Counted from the first letter of the stretch, positions 12,201-26,100 are shown. The stretch: 64,000 nucleotides of DNA from Blastobasis lacticolella (GCA_905147135.1 LR990057.1:6634001-6698000); one strand, 5' to 3'. A program made the numbers and translations. The notes: a model not told the origin generated them from the letters alone.

Positions 12201-14789
12201 AAGCTAGCGGCGAATCGTAGCGTCAAAGTTAACATAGCAAGTTCACCATAATTTCCATAATACACCATAAAAAAGACGCGATTCGCGCTATCTACGACGC
12301 TGTGTTTGAGTTGGCACCGTATTTTTTACCCTTTCGAATCGGAAACCAATCCTATTCGTTCGATTAAAAAATACAGACTGTTACGGAGTGCTACAGGAGT
12401 GTTACATTGTATCCCTGAACCCAAGATGTCCGAGCTGTCCGATGCTTATGCAAATGAAAGCTTACATAGCCACGTGGACCCGGGAATTATTTTCATCACC
12501 AAATAATAGGGACAATCGTTGACTTTCGAACGTAAAATAATTTCCTATTAATAATTACCATTCAACAGTATTCCGCACCCTCTCATTTCTTATTCCGGCA
12601 ACGTCTGCATTATATCATTTTTAAGCTCTATAAGAACGTTAATAGACTACATAAAATGTGTTTTTGTACACGTCGTTTCTTAAAATCGTGCGCTGATATC
12701 AATTTGTGTTGCGTGAGTAGCATTCGGAGGGTCGGTAATAAGGGCCCTCGTCTCATAGTAAAGGCACTCCCGCCAGTCGGGAAAGGATCCAATTTTCACT
12801 TGCAAATAAACTCCAAAGGAGCATTTCTAGAAAAGAGAATTGTGTGAGTGAAAAAGTAAAGAACCAACGTTGTCAATCCAAGACTAGATCCACTTACAAT
12901 TCAAGATTAGGAATTCAACGAAGGTTTAGAATGTAATAGGTTTTTTCTAGTACCTAATACACAATAACAGAATGGCAATAAATCTCTTAATTACTATGTA
13001 TATAGGTACGAAGTAATTCAGGAACTAAAAATGAATTAGCAACATATTGATTTCCTGCGTCCTAAACTAGGTTACCCTGTACTATAGGGGACCGATTACT
13101 GTCCCTCTCCCCTCCCTTAAGCTCCCTCTTTTGAGCATTTCAAAAGTATGATTTTAGTCATGAACGGTGAATATGGAATATTGTAAAATTTTGTTGCATG
13201 AGTGTGTGACTTCAATATCCAACTTTACCAACCTAAACATGGATTTTCTTAGTAAATAAAATAGCAAACTTATCTTTAAAAAATAGAGGACCTCGCTTTG
13301 TTTAGTCAAACAGTGCAGCCTTCGCTTCTAAACTCCGCTTTTTAAAGTCCATATACACCTCAGAGCATCTCCCTAACGTCGCTGTAGCCAGGAACAGTTC
13401 GTGGACGGAATTCGGCACGTGACAGCATCAAGATGCGCCTGAAACTCTGAACTTCCGCTGCGAAAATACGAGCGGAAAATGTGAGAGCGTGATGCACTAA
13501 ATATTGAATAGGTTGCCCAGGCTTGTTTTCTTTATGGTGTCTAGATAGTGTCTTCTATACTTCTTCAAGTAACTTACGTATTAGCAATATGAGGATTTAC
13601 ATTCGACTTTCCATGGCTTTTCTATAGACAGCGGTAACCGCTTTCCATCGGGTGGCCCGGTTGGCTGTTTCTTTACCGTATAACATTAAATAAAACTTTG
13701 GATATATGTAAGAAACAATAATATAGTTATTAGTTGTTACTAATTTCATCCAGTAATGTTCAGCGTATAATTTAGTTTTATAATTATGCGCATAGAGCTT
13801 GCAAAGTATGAAAACAGTACGGCAGGGGAGCCTATATTTTTTTCCTAGGAGTTTTCGGTTTGCGCTGCCTATTGAGAACTTCTTTATCAGCATTTCTCCG
13901 TACAAATTTGGACATATTGGTCCCCCCCAGCTTCTTTCTTCCTGATCGACAGAAAAGTGAACTAAAATAACTTAGAAACAATAATTGTAAGTAAGTTACT
14001 AGTATTGTATATTGGTGGTAATGCGCAGACGTGCTCCTTCGAGAATCATCAAGATCCCATAACATTGCACGAACTTTCACTACCCGTTCACTAATTTCAT
14101 ACAGGCTCAATGGCTTTTAAATAAAGTCACCGTTGCCGTTCAAAATCCCCTTTCCATCGATAGCATCGTTATAAATTACGCAAATACCAGTGTGGGATGG
14201 CCATTAATGTCGTTAAAACTAACGCGGGAAAGTCCAGCGGAGTGAGGTCGGAAGGAGGAAGTTCCTCCCTCAAGTCCTCCCTGAGGGCGGGCAGTTAGCC
14301 GTTTGTTTGCATACAACCTCCCAAGCCCTCTACAGAAGTAATGAATAATAAACTCTTACTATATTACGTATACACGCGCGTACAAGGCTAAGTGCCGTGC
14401 ATACAGAGTGAGGCGTAATGGGATTAAAAATCTTGAGACTTGGCTGTAGAGTGCCTTTTGTTTTATGGGCAGATAAGCTGCAATACCTACATGGTGGACA
14501 TGTAGACTGTAAAGGTTTCTTTTTATCTGGTTCGCTTGTGTACTTACAGTAGCTAGCGGTTCTTTAAAAGATTTAAGGTTTTTACCCAGTGCCTAGTTGC
14601 CCAGCCAAAAATAGAATGAACAAAGTAGGTAGAGTATATACAGCGTGTTACCATTGACCTGTTTCCGTTAAAATTAGTCGCGCATATGCACACGCCGTAT
14701 GCGTGGGTAGATTTTGAGAATTACTTAATTTTTCTAAAAATACCTGCCTATGTTACAATGTAAGTATATTCATTCAGCTTTTATTTCTA

Positions 14790-15000
14790 ACTAGTGGCCC
14801 TGCGCCACTTTCGCAGCGCGACTTTGTTCGCTACCTACTTTACCCCTACCTATCCTATTTTTATGCTTATAAACCTTCCTCTTGAAACACTCTATCTATT
14901 GATGAAAACCGCATTAAAATCCGTTGCTTAGTTTAAAAGATCTAATCGTACATAGATACAGACGGGGAGAAGCGACTTTGTTTCATACTATGTATAGATA
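14790..15000. repeat. Interspersed lepidopteran-type repeat, copy
   Basis: Collinear with 30445-30645: TACTTTACCCCT, CCTATTTT, CCGCATTAAAATCCGTTGCT, GTTTAAAAGATCTAATCG, AAGCGACTTTGTTT. I recall this sequence as very common in lepidopteran genomes; the element class is uncertain. Confidence 0.7.
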
Positions 15001-16243
15001 GTTACAAAAAGCAATACTACTACCTACATTGAGTAATTTTACGCCATTTTAAAGATTTGTACGGACTTAAAATCTTAGATAGTCTCACACGATTTTGCAA
15101 AGTTAATTTAGCTTAGAAAGTTACCGTTGCGGCTTTAACTTAACAGTAACTTAACAGCTTTGACGTAGCGGCGCTTAAGTAAAAATATAGTCGCATTAGT
15201 ACGTTAAGCGTGAAATAAGTTATGTGTCGTCGGCTGGCAGATATTGGATACAGGGTGCTTGGATTATGGTAGACCTGTAATTTATATATTTAGCACATAC
15301 ATTATAATATGTGAAGCCGTATAGTGACTAGAAGAGTAAAATATACCACAACATCTGATGGATTGACGTGCGTTGTAAAGGCCATAAACATAACTGATCG
15401 CTGGTCGCTGTTCAACAACAAAATGACATTTCTAAATGGCGACACTTAGTTCCCGTTTTGGCCACCGGGTCAGATAAGTTTACGACACTGTAATGTTGTA
15501 GCGTCAAACCTATCTTGACAAGTGTTGTACAAGGCGTTTAATGTCATAAAAGCAGACCATAATGTTACATTGGTATACCAGAAAACGGGCAGTATACTTA
15601 GCGTTTTCTTATGCGTAGGAGTACATACCTCAGTGTATAGTATGTATACTATATAAATCAACACAGAAATCTCCAACCCAATTGGGTTGCCAGCAGCTGG
15701 CAGCTGGGCAGTTGCCCAGGGTGGGAATGATGGTAATATTATCCACTAATCTGAAGGAGGCTCAGGTCTAGCAATAGACTGTTATGAGCTGTTTATGCTA
15801 TGACATGGCATGTTTCTTTGCGTACCAGAGCTGACTGTCGAGCGTTATGTAGAGCTTTTTAGATGCCCTATAAAACAATGCATGAGGAATTATCCTTTAT
15901 ATGAATATTATTATATGTATAATGTGGTATGTATGGGGGTACAATACGCTATATAGTATTGTGATGGAGATGTGTAACGTGTTATGTAAGCTTCGAAACG
16001 CTATGTCTGGGAACTGGAGTCGATTTCAATAATAGAAAACCTTTTATCGGGGGAGAAAAGGATGTATCAATCGAGAATACCTAAAAATCTACCTTTTACC
16101 ACAGACGAGAGCGGTTTATCTATTACTAGGTGGTACTTACGCGTATTCACTTATCCAATAGACCACAAAGCGGATTCCACGTGATTATTATCTATTAATA
16201 TTGTAACGATCTTCAAACCAACTTATTTCGCCAAATGAGCCTT

Positions 16244-16545
16244 GCTGGGTCATAATTCTCGAGCTGTGACATCTCAAATTCGACATTTTGCTATTGAAAA
16301 AATAATGACCTGTTGTGATTTTTTCTGTATGTCTATTTTGTATACTATTTATTGTGCCCAATAAATGTTAAATAAATAAATAAATAAATGACATTAAAAT
16401 GTCTATTGCAGCAAAAAAATATTTTCTCAACTATCTTCGACAGTCGTATGTTGTCAAAGATCAATTTCAGTCACGTTTTAATCCAGTTTTTGGCTTAAAA
16501 AATGACAAATTTGAGATGTTACATCGCGAAAATCACCCCCCTGGT
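16244..16545. mobile_element. Palindromic MITE (family T), with retroelement tail inserted
   Basis: Left arm TTCTCGAGCTGTGACATCTC, then AATTCGACATTTT. The right arm is its degenerate inverse (AATTTGAGATGTTACATCGCG, shortened). Related copies lie at 17050-17260 and 22206-22360. It is interrupted at 16310-16386 by a short retroelement 3' end. The ORF in this interval is the palindrome and not a gene. Confidence 0.7.
16310..16386 (+). mobile_element. 77-bp retroelement 3' tail with (TAAA)n, inserted in MITE
   Basis: CTGTTGTGATTTTTTCTGTA starts the piece, AATAAA-containing GTGCCCAATAAATG follows, and it ends in repeated AAAT units. It is flanked by AATGAC on both sides (16304-16309, 16387-16392), the expected duplication of a LINE-type integration. 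Extreme 5' truncation. Confidence 0.7.
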
Positions 16546-17049
16546 CGCCCATACATATCTCCGTTTGTTACCTTTGAAGTATTAAAACATCGATAATCAT
16601 ATCTACTATAACATTTTACCTACATAGGTAAATCATTAAATATTCGCTGCCAGTCGTAGTGTTGTAGTTTGTGGTAGTGTTCAGTGAAAATATAAAATTC
16701 AAAGTAACAGTAGCACCTTAAAGCCATACGATAAAAGTAAATTAGGTACTCCCAGGATAAGTATACATAATATTTGATCTCGTAGCTAGACTTGCTTCCA
16801 ATAAGTTGGCGTGAATGTAATTTACATTAAGTTTAATTGCTTGCCACCCCGCGTAATGTGTATGTTGCAGTTAAATTGTAGAATTTCGCCGTTTACAAAA
16901 TGCCGACATTTTGGAATTTGCCGCCGTCATTTTATAAATCAACTGTATTACCTAGGTTTGAAGTTGGGTTTTTCGCTCATCTTAACAATGCACTGAGGAG
17001 TTTTGGCATAATGTAGTATTAGGATTTCTAGGATATTTTTATGTATCTA

Positions 17050-17260
17050 GGAGGCGACTCTCGCGCGGTGACAACCCAAATTGGACATTTGCTCTAGCCA
17101 AAAAAACTGTATTATAACGTCACTGAAATTGATCTTTGACAATATACGACTGTCACAGATAGTTGAAAAAATATGTATTGTCTACAATAGACATTTCAAT
17201 TATTTGTGGCAAGAAAAAATGTCGAATTCGAGATGTAACAGCGCGAGAATTAGGCCCCCT
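17050..17260. mobile_element. Palindromic MITE, family T copy
   Basis: Left arm GACTCTCGCGCGGTGACAAC, right arm inverse AATTCGAGATGTAACAGCGC followed by GAGAATTAGGCCCCCT. The interior AAACTGTATTATAACGTCAC matches the 22.2-kb copy. Both ends present. Confidence 0.7.
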
Positions 17261-17399
17261 ATTCTTGTGAAAACTATAAATTTTTCTCTTACAGAGTAGG
17301 TACCTATATACTTAATGAACATTACATAAATATATAATTATATTATTAGCAGAACCGCCAGGCACTTCGTTAACGGTCTAATTCCACAATTCACCCGCA

Positions 17400-17545
17400 A
17401 CATATACAGCGTGTGGCGTACTAGCGCGACCACTTTCGCGCGTCCGTCCGGACCGGACCGGCTTTTAGCAAAAATTTGATCAGTGAAAGTCAAGAGAGTG
17501 CCCGCGGGAGCTAGCCGCCGACTATGAGTCGGAGTTACGGCAACA
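17400..17545 (+). promoter_or_regulatory. Promoter-like GC islet
   Basis: GCGCGTCCGTCCGGACCGGA followed by GATCAGTGAAAGTCAAG (initiator-like ATCAGTG), then GAGTGCCCGCGGGAGC. The surrounding DNA is AT-rich. It resembles a 5'UTR or first exon, but no ORF supports it. Confidence 0.3.
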
Positions 17546-18176
17546 ATTAAAAGGGCAGAAGCTTGAGATTATTTACGAGGCTAGAACCGAATTCTTAAAC
17601 ACGTTTAATATCGACCTTTTACGATTTTTGCATTAAGATCTTTGTTCAAGTATCAGCTTAAATGCGTTTAAGAATTTTGTGCAAGCCGCCCTAGGTATAC
17701 GAATACGGGTATTATGTCATATTCAGGTTAGTGGAATTCTGATTCAAGATTCGTAAAACTTTTCAAATCATGTATTTATAGGAAACCATGATAGGTTTAT
17801 AGAAACTTTGTAATAACACGAGAGCCTCATAAATACGCAAATAAAAGGCTTTATAGATAAGGAGTACAAAACAGATGACCGGAATTTTCCTAATTTTCGG
17901 TAAAGTTTTCACTTAAATTTCGTAAGTAATTAAACGGCGTCGCCCACTGACTGTCATTTGTCACTCCCAAAAGGGGACCATCCGACAATGTAAGTAGGTA
18001 CCCATGTTTACGGTCCGAGACAGGGATTCGCCATTGATTAAGGGAATCTTAACAAACCTTAAAGATTCCATCAACTTCCATCCAATCTGTGGATGAGTTC
18101 GAAAGTATAACTTGGCCGTTTCAATGTAAACGTAGCTCTGATGATCAACTGATGCTAGCTACGCGCTATCTTGGTC

Positions 18177-18339
18177 TGGGGCTCTATTTTTGAACCGCTC
18201 GCCTTGAGTCGAACGGTTCTTATTTTTGGTATGAATAATTCAATATTTTTTAAATTAAATTGTCTACGCCGAATATTTGAAAAATAAGGGAACATCAGCG
18301 GTTCAAAAATAGATTCTCTGAAAGACGATATCAGCCCCA
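18177..18339. mobile_element. 163-bp palindromic element
   Basis: Ends TGGGGCT and inverse AGCCCCA. CTATTTTTGAACCGCT in the left arm is matched inverted by AGCGGTTCAAAAATAG in the right. The left arm lacks about 20 bases present in the right. No coding capacity. Confidence 0.6.
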
Positions 18340-21300
18340 ACCGTTACGTCGCCGTCGATCAAGTACTGAATTCAGCGTATGTGTTATGCAATAGTTATAT
18401 AGAATAGCCAAGCTATATTTTCTGAACAAAATATAGAGTTTGTAGAGTTAGGAGCTTGACTCTTCATGAGATCGGAAAACTTTTTCTCAGTGAAACGGTT
18501 AAGAGCTTACGAGGCTTAACCAACAAATTTTCATTATATGTTTTTGGTGGTATAATTCGTACAATCTTCGTCATACAATATTTACATGAATAGAAAATCG
18601 TCCGGCCTTCCTATTAAAAATAAGATTAAAAGTCACTGAATAGTATGCGTCCGAACCGATCTTCAAATCGTATTGCCGCCCCTCAATTCGTCACCTAAAG
18701 GGGACCACCCGACAATACCCGTCTTTACGGTCCACAGTTTATAAATTACCTCCGAGTACCGAGGAGGCAGTCATAAACAACGCGACCGCCGTCCATATCT
18801 CACGGCAATGAGATGTTTCGTTATCAGCGAAGATCGCAGCGGTGACGGATAATTAAAATGGTACGGAGACATTAATTCTGCGAGATTTGTTCTGCAACTG
18901 CGAAGATGCAATCTGTAAATTATAAGTCTTGAGTTTTCGAGTTCGGTGGCTTTGAAGTCTTTTGAAGTCCCGTGGTTATCAGCGGAACTACAAACGTTAT
19001 AACCTATATAGTTAGGCTAGAGACAACAGCGCCAACCTTCATAGGTACTAAACGTTGAAACCTATTTAAACTTTAGTTCGGAATGTCGACTGAAACATTT
19101 TTAATCTGCCAGTTAGATTATCAAAACATTCAACACGTAGGTACTTTTTTCTTTTGTTACGTAGCTACGTAAAGTACTGTAGGTACCTAAAGTAAACAAA
19201 AAATGACGCTGATACTGCGCGTTTAAATAAGTCATTTTTTGTAAGTGACGTCAAACACACGCCTTGCACTTTAGCTTTGTCAAGATATATTGATTTGATA
19301 AAGCATACATGTGTAATATTTTTTTGTGATAACCGAATGGCGACAATAACAACTACCTTCATGTAGAGGGCTGCCTAGGCGGCGCAATAATGTAAAAATG
19401 TAGCCTACCCACAGAATTATTAACGGGTAAAATCTTGTATTTACATTTTGATAGTGTCACTACATTTTCATTACCTACTGATGAAAACTTGTAAATAGCT
19501 GTTAATTACCCATTTATCTTGCAAATTAATGAAACCTTATTTAGATGTAAGTTTTCCTAATAAAATAATGCAAAAGTAAATAAACCAACCGCCAGTTTAG
19601 GGCTTAACATGGTTCTATGCATTTCGGCCTTTAGAGGCTTGAGAAATTTCAAAAGATTGAATGCTCATTGGACGAGACAAATCACAATTTTTTAAGTACC
19701 ATTTTCATTTTCATACCATTGAGTACCATCGCTATCAAGGGATACAGAAATAATTTTCCAGACAGGTCAAGTCAAGAGCTTCTAGACTCAACAAACTTCG
19801 GATTCCATAAAAGGATAGATAGATATTATACGTACTTAACACAATAATCCTACGACCACGTCCTGAATTTAACCTTTACTTTGTATTCTCGGAATAACAG
19901 GCTCGTACCTACTTTTATTTTCCAAGCAAATACCCCGGCCGACACAGACACTTATAAGTATAACAGAAGAGTAGATAGATAAACATACTTAGTGAAGTAA
20001 TAAAGGTAAGGTAATAAAGAATTCCGACTTATGCGCCGATCCCAGTCAGTGAAATGTAAGTATTATGTGTTCAGGGTGGTTAAGCTTTGGAACAGAGGTA
20101 CCTGAAGTTCACAAGTGATGATACTATTTGGTTTGATCAAAATAGTTAATAGCCTACGTAAGTATCGACGTGAGAGTCCTTAAAATTGATTTGCGGCATT
20201 CAATTATAATAAAATAAATATAAAAGTACAGACCAAAGACAGACACATATTTATAATAATCGCAATCGACTATTAGGACTGGAATTTCGAAGATGACTGA
20301 CGCTGCAGCTCCTAGCCAGGTCTAGCGCACCACTTAACTAGTGTCCATACTTTACCATATCTAGAGTGCACAGCCGTTGATAGTTGACGGACCGCTATCG
20401 GCAGATATGGAGTCAATTTGCAGGCTGGCTTACGTTACTTTTTATGCTGGGGTCGTTGACCGTTTGACCGCTGTATGCTGGATTGCAGACGAGAATAAGT
20501 AAGCCCTTGAGGTTGCTGATTAAGCCCTGATATAGATAATCACAAGTGGGCTCCACGGGGGAAAAATGCCGTGCTTAACCTAGTACTAGAGCCACGCATA
20601 CCCACGCGCAACAGACACATGTATTTATATCTTTGTGCACACGTAGGTACCGTTACATTTCAAAGCCTCGGCGTCAACTCGGGCCGTCCATTTAACAATT
20701 TGTTGCAGATGGAAATGGGCGGTTTCAGAGAATCTTCGGAGAAAGGCCAGAAACTGTTAATCAAATCTTTTCGAAAACGAAAAAGTTTTTTATTTAAATC
20801 ATCAGAATTTTGGTGTAAACCTTTAATGTGAATCAACAAAACTGCCAAGGACCAAGACAGCATTGTGCATTATTTGACTTACAATCCTTTATGAGATGAC
20901 TGACCGCAAGCTGAAGAGCAATGATTTAGAGACTGAACACTTATAACAAAGCTGTAAATCCATACTTGCTAATATTTTAAATGGGAATGTGATGTAAGCT
21001 AATCTAAGCCTCTGCCTTTTGACTGACGGTGTAGATGGAATTAGCTTTAATCTAGGGATAGCAAGCAAACTTTTTATCAAGCTAGGTGCGTGCCAAGGTA
21101 ACAACAACGGATGCACTGTATCTTTTATAAAATAAAGTCCCACTGCCGCAGCTGCTTATCTGAACGCGATAAACTCCGAAGCTACTGAACTGATCACGAA
21201 ATATCTAATAGGAAGCTCTTATTTCTGTCCTTACAGGATCCCGCGGGATAGTCGAAAAGTTTCGAATTTGAATAAATTCCTCAATAATACGACGTGATTT

Positions 21301-22205
21301 TTGGTATCAACATGTAATAATGTTCTCCCTTTTATTGAAATTGCTCGTGCCTTATTACCTTTCTAGTATTATAAATCTTTGACATTATTGTCCCACACGT
21401 TGTTCGATGCCGGACATAATCCAGCCAGAGGTCTCATAAGGAAATGCCACAAGACCTAGTTTACATTGATCTACGCCCACTTTCTTTTCTCTGAGTCGTC
21501 ATTGCTTCTAGCCTTTTTAGGGCGTCCAATAGGGATCCCGTTGCACTAAAATAGACTCTGAGGCATGTAAACGTAGGAACAAAACATCAAGATCTCGTCG
21601 TTTACTCGTGTTGTCTATTTCCTACTACCTATAAGAATATAAATACGAAAGATGTAAGGATGTCCGTTACATCTTCACGCGAAATGTGATAGTTATGTAG
21701 CTAGCCCAGAATAACACGTAAGTAGGTTACAATTTATTCCGAAACTCAATGTAGTCCCACGGGTATGCGTCCGGACCGTTGTATCTAACAGAATTTTACG
21801 AATTTTTCGACCTTCTTGACAATCGCTTTTCTTCTTATTATTCGCGATTCTACATAATATCCAAATTCCTTTGATTCCGCACAGCTGATATTGGCGATAT
21901 TCTCTATTCCACACGATACAAACTTAGACAATGTATAAAACAATATCTTTTTGCTTGATTTAGGACACTGGACCTTGAATGTCTGCAAACTATTTTTAGA
22001 ATTTGCGTAGCGTCTTCAAAGTTGCACATGTGGCAAAATAAGCATGTTTAAACGTGACTCAAATCACTAAGATCCAGACGTTGTCATAAATAAATGACTG
22101 ATGATTTAATACTTAATATGTTTCAAGCTACATCATCAACAAGGCACGTTTAGGTATATTTCATTAAAAAGAATAAAGGTTTTGACTACGTTTGTCCTTC
22201 CAACT
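18340..22205. other. No gene recognised
   Basis: AT-rich with moderately GC-rich patches at 18730-18860 and 20280-20480. The small frames at 20571-21143 on both strands have no domain. Confidence 0.4.
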
Positions 22206-22360
22206 GGGGCGCGATTCTCGAGCTGTGTCATCTAAAATTCGATCTTTTCTCTAGCGAAAAAACTGTATTTAAACGTCACTGACATATATCTTCGACAAAA
22301 TACGACTATCGAAAATAGTTGAGAATGTATTTTTTGGCTGCAATAGACATTTCAATATCA
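22206..22360. mobile_element. Palindromic MITE, family T copy, one end lost
   Basis: Begins GGGGCGCGATTCTCGAGCTG, with the same interior as the 17.1-kb copy (CGTCACTGACATATATCTTC, GACATTTCAAT). The right arm is missing beyond about 22360. Confidence 0.65.
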
Positions 22361-22809
22361 ATATTAATGGAGATATGTGGTTTTCCGAACTAGGCAAATA
22401 TGTATTAGAACTTCCTTAATATTAGAAACTTCCTTAATATTCCTTAAATTAGCCTTTTAAGTACAAAATCCCATACAATAACAATTTACAATAATAAAGC
22501 GGGAATCTTCCCTCTGAAAATGATTCTCCATTACCGCGACAGGCGATATCGAAGCCGCATGTTGCTCAGCAGTCCTTGCGATATCTCGCCGACAGTTCCG
22601 CTCCGACATTCATCTTCCTCCACACGAGAGCTAATTGCGACAACTTGTCGCCAAATGCGCTATCTCCCCTCCTCAGAGACTCGGATAAACGATTTTTCAT
22701 GTCGCCACTACAAGGTTTTGACGCGCCAGAATGATTCCCGTTCGGTGTTGCCAGTCTTGCGTTTCTGATGTAGGTTCTCACAATGTGAGTATGAAATTTA
22801 ACGATCTGT

Positions 22810-22960
22810 GTTGTTCAGTGGGCTACCACGCAGAGGTTCGTTCGATTCCCGCCCTGGCAATAACTGAAGTGATTTGAAAATTCATATCACTGATAATTGA
22901 AATCAATTTAGTAATCAAGCACCCATAGCACAAGCTTTGCTTAGTTTGGGTATGGCGCTA
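22810..22960 (+). mobile_element. tRNA-like SINE fragment of a second family
   Basis: Contains a B-box-like TTCGTTCGATTCCC at about 22838-22852, then a body ending in ACCCATAGCACAAGCTTTGC. The same closing block (ACCCATAACACAAGCTTTG) ends the copy at 26.7-26.87 kb. This family differs from the 46-58 kb SINEs. Confidence 0.55.
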
Positions 22961-22971
22961 ATGGACTTAAG

Positions 22972-23140
22972 CATTGGCGTATCTAGGGCTATTTTCCAGG
23001 GAGGGCCTGGCCCCTGAGGTGGCCGATGAAGCCGAGTCAATCGCCAATGTTCAGCCAGTGAGCACCCCATCCTGGGGTGGGCACCAAACCATTCTGGGGT
23101 GGGCACGGCCCACCAGGCGCCCCCTCTTCCTACGCCTATG
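22972..23140. mobile_element. 169-bp hAT-type MITE
   Basis: Flanked by identical 8-mers GACTTAAG (22964-22971, 23141-23148). Ends CATTGGCGTA and, inverted, CATAGGCGTA. The interior is GC-rich with a small direct repeat CTGGGGTGGGCAC (at about 23072 and 23093). An 8-bp duplication with short imperfect ends is the hAT signature. Confidence 0.75.
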
Positions 23141-23148
23141 GACTTAAG

Positions 23149-26100
23149 TATTATTATCCTATTTGTTATTTCAATTTATCTTACAGATATCGTCTCTACA
23201 TTTCTCTCGCATCGACACATGTCGACGCTAGAAGTTTGATAGTACAATACTTAAAGAGTATATATAGGTCTACGCTAAATAAAAGACCATCTTTCCGATC
23301 CGAACGGAGGAGTTTAAGATTATTTTCTTGTTCAGTTGTTTGAGACTGTTACTTTTTCTGTTTTTCACTTACGCATCTCACCGTTCGTGGTGTTGAAATG
23401 AAAACCTGATATATACTAAAACTAGTTGTTTCTAATCCAAAGCCAGCACTAGAAAAGGAATTCGCTGTGACCCAGTCGCCTACTAACGCGACTGCCAGAG
23501 CCACATCTGCAGCACAAACTTAATACCTAAGTTGTCATAATAAATATCTTCCACGACTATTGAGCTATGAATTATAGTCATGTTCATAGGCTGCAGAGTA
23601 GAGCGATCGAATAGTGTTGTAGTAATTGGGTGTCCGCCGATTCCACCTTGAGCTGACAATAGGAGCGAAGTGCGGCGCGCAAACCAATTGACCGAGGCTA
23701 TTTCAAGTAGAACCAATTGTTCATTGCGAATCAGTTGAAAACTATAACAAGATATATACCTAAGCAGGTACTGGTTTGCGTACCTATGTGTCAGTTTATT
23801 TTGTATATGGGAATAGGTTTTTTGTTTGCGTTTAGTTCTTTTTATTTATTATAGACCAGAGTAAATTATTTATCATATCAAGCGTTCATTCGCGAGACTT
23901 AGACATAATTCAGAATGAATTTTTTACTTAGTCTCATCTGTTAAAACAGTAAATTATTTACCTAAGATTGTAATTCATTATTAAAACCAAAAAAAACAGC
24001 TGTAAATCATTGATACAATCGCAGACAGAACCAATTTCCAACTCGTCAAAGAAACCATTATCACTAATAACAAGCTTATAAACACTTATAAAACACAATC
24101 GCGCTAGAACCATAAAGTCATTAACATACGGATTAGCATTTTTATTTCAAATCGGAGCTCATAACGTGCAGCATTTTAGTAACACCGCGTGATTGTATGG
24201 GGCGAGAAAGTCGTTAACAAAAACGTTCAATCGGAATTGGGCCATAACTCGGGTCCATTAGATGGCGCATCCCATTTACAGGAAGATGGGTGGGCAGGGC
24301 TTAATTTAATATCCGATGGCGTAGAGTGGACCCGGGTTAACACCGCGACCCATGCATAGTTTTGCATAATAAGCGAGGATCAAATTTGCGATTGGCAATT
24401 AGGCACGGCGCCTCGGCACCGGCGATCAACCCTGTGATCAACCCTCGCTTTATCGCGGCGACGTGCCAGATTTACACAGCGGCGAGACCGTGAGAAATAC
24501 GATGTTTAAATCATCTGTTATTATCATAAAGAATTCAATATTTTATTGTAAAACGCATAAAACAAGGAATAAGATAATTATGACTCAGAGAGACTCCTGG
24601 TACATTTCCAAATCTAATCCTTCCTCCTTCCTCCGAAATAAAATGTAACATTTAAAAGTGAGGCTTTTAACTATGCTTTTAATCTTTACTGGCTGTTATT
24701 CCTAATGCTATAAATGGCTGGCAACACGCATGAACCCGGATGGCCCGAAACACCATCATTAGGACTCACTCTAACGATCCATGTCCAACGGTAGCACTTG
24801 ACTCTGAACCGATTCTCATTCCGTCACGCAACTCCTCAAACTTAGAAACAGTTACATGCATCCCTGGACTGCACCCCAAATCCTCCCTAATATCTACGAC
24901 ACACAACGTGTCAGAATAGGCCGGCACAGAAATTAACTTAAGATGTTCTCGAACGCAGTTGCAACGTATGTGCAGAGATACCACATGTTCGATCGTGTTA
25001 TTGCTATTTGTACTTTATGTTGTAGCTCTTTGAGTCGTTATTACAATAGCAAGCTGATAACATATTGCTGAAACAGTGGCCGTTCGCTATTAGGTTGTCT
25101 CCTCGCGTATTTGCGCTAGTTTTCGCAGCGTGACTTATCTCGACCATCTCTAAAGCCGAGGCGCCAATGCGCTCGGTATCTACCATCTCTATAGTAATTG
25201 ATACTGGATATGGGTCCATTTGATCGATAATACTTTGCCGCGCGATGATTTAGCGCTAGATTTTAGATAGGTATTAAAAGTTAAATAGCCAACTCTCTCT
25301 ATATCTCTCTCTGGCTAGACGCTCGTCGGTTTCGTGCCGCGGACTATAGATTCTGCAATAGATAACCTCTACTTTGTACTTTTATGAGTTAAAGTGGTGG
25401 CTGACTAAAAGTTGTGTGTATTCAAAAACTTTTAATATAATTAGGTAAATTTCTCTTCTCCTTCTCTCACTCTTACATTTTGTAAACAAAGCTCCCGGAT
25501 CTGTATTTCGTTACTCCACAACAACATTGATGAGAGTTACAAATCAGTCTCGGCGATTATCATCGTCCAATGAAACGAAGATGATATCTCATACAATATC
25601 ATGCAAATAATTACAGCTCCGTGCGACGTATTGCGTATAAAATTAAAAGGTTAACGGGCCACTCGAAAACAGGCCTTTGAAATAATCTTGAGGTCAAGTT
25701 TAATTCGGTGCAAAAATAAATCCCAAGGAAACTTGGCTTGCCTTTTTATTTCACTTTTCCATTTCTACCTGCTAGTTTGAATTGAGATTTTATTTTGACC
25801 ATTATTGGGTGTTTTTTAAGCTTTACTAAGGTTTAACTGCAAAATAGATATTTTTTTGTTGTTATTGTTGTCGGGTTGTTGTTTTGAAAGACACGACATA
25901 TTTACTTGATAGAGATAAATTACGCAAATAATACTGAAATGAATTACATGAAATAATGTATCAAAGAATACTTTTAGATAAAAAATACCTGCCCAAGTCC
26001 CTTGTAGAAGGTTCCACGCTGTATCGCGAGACTGATCCCTTGGCCAAGGTATTGACCAGCCTTTTGGTCCTGCGAAGCGTTAACCAGGCGCTCAGACAAC

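Larger units (their letters stand above)
8896..14789. other. No gene recognised apart from promoter-like islets
   Basis: Overlapping minus-strand frames at 14110-13597 include repeat-derived sequence at 13612-13665 and no known domain. A purine-rich, partly palindromic patch (GGAAGGAGGAAGTTCCTCC) lies near 14250. Confidence 0.4.

Noticed and set aside
15675..15688. 14-bp perfect palindrome AACCCAATTGGGTT
   Set aside because: Too short to interpret without other evidence. Neighbouring CAGCAGCTGGCAGCTGG words suggest simple local duplication.
16399..16596. 65-codon plus-strand ORF
   Set aside because: Most of it is the right arm of a palindromic MITE with related copies at 17.1 and 22.2 kb.
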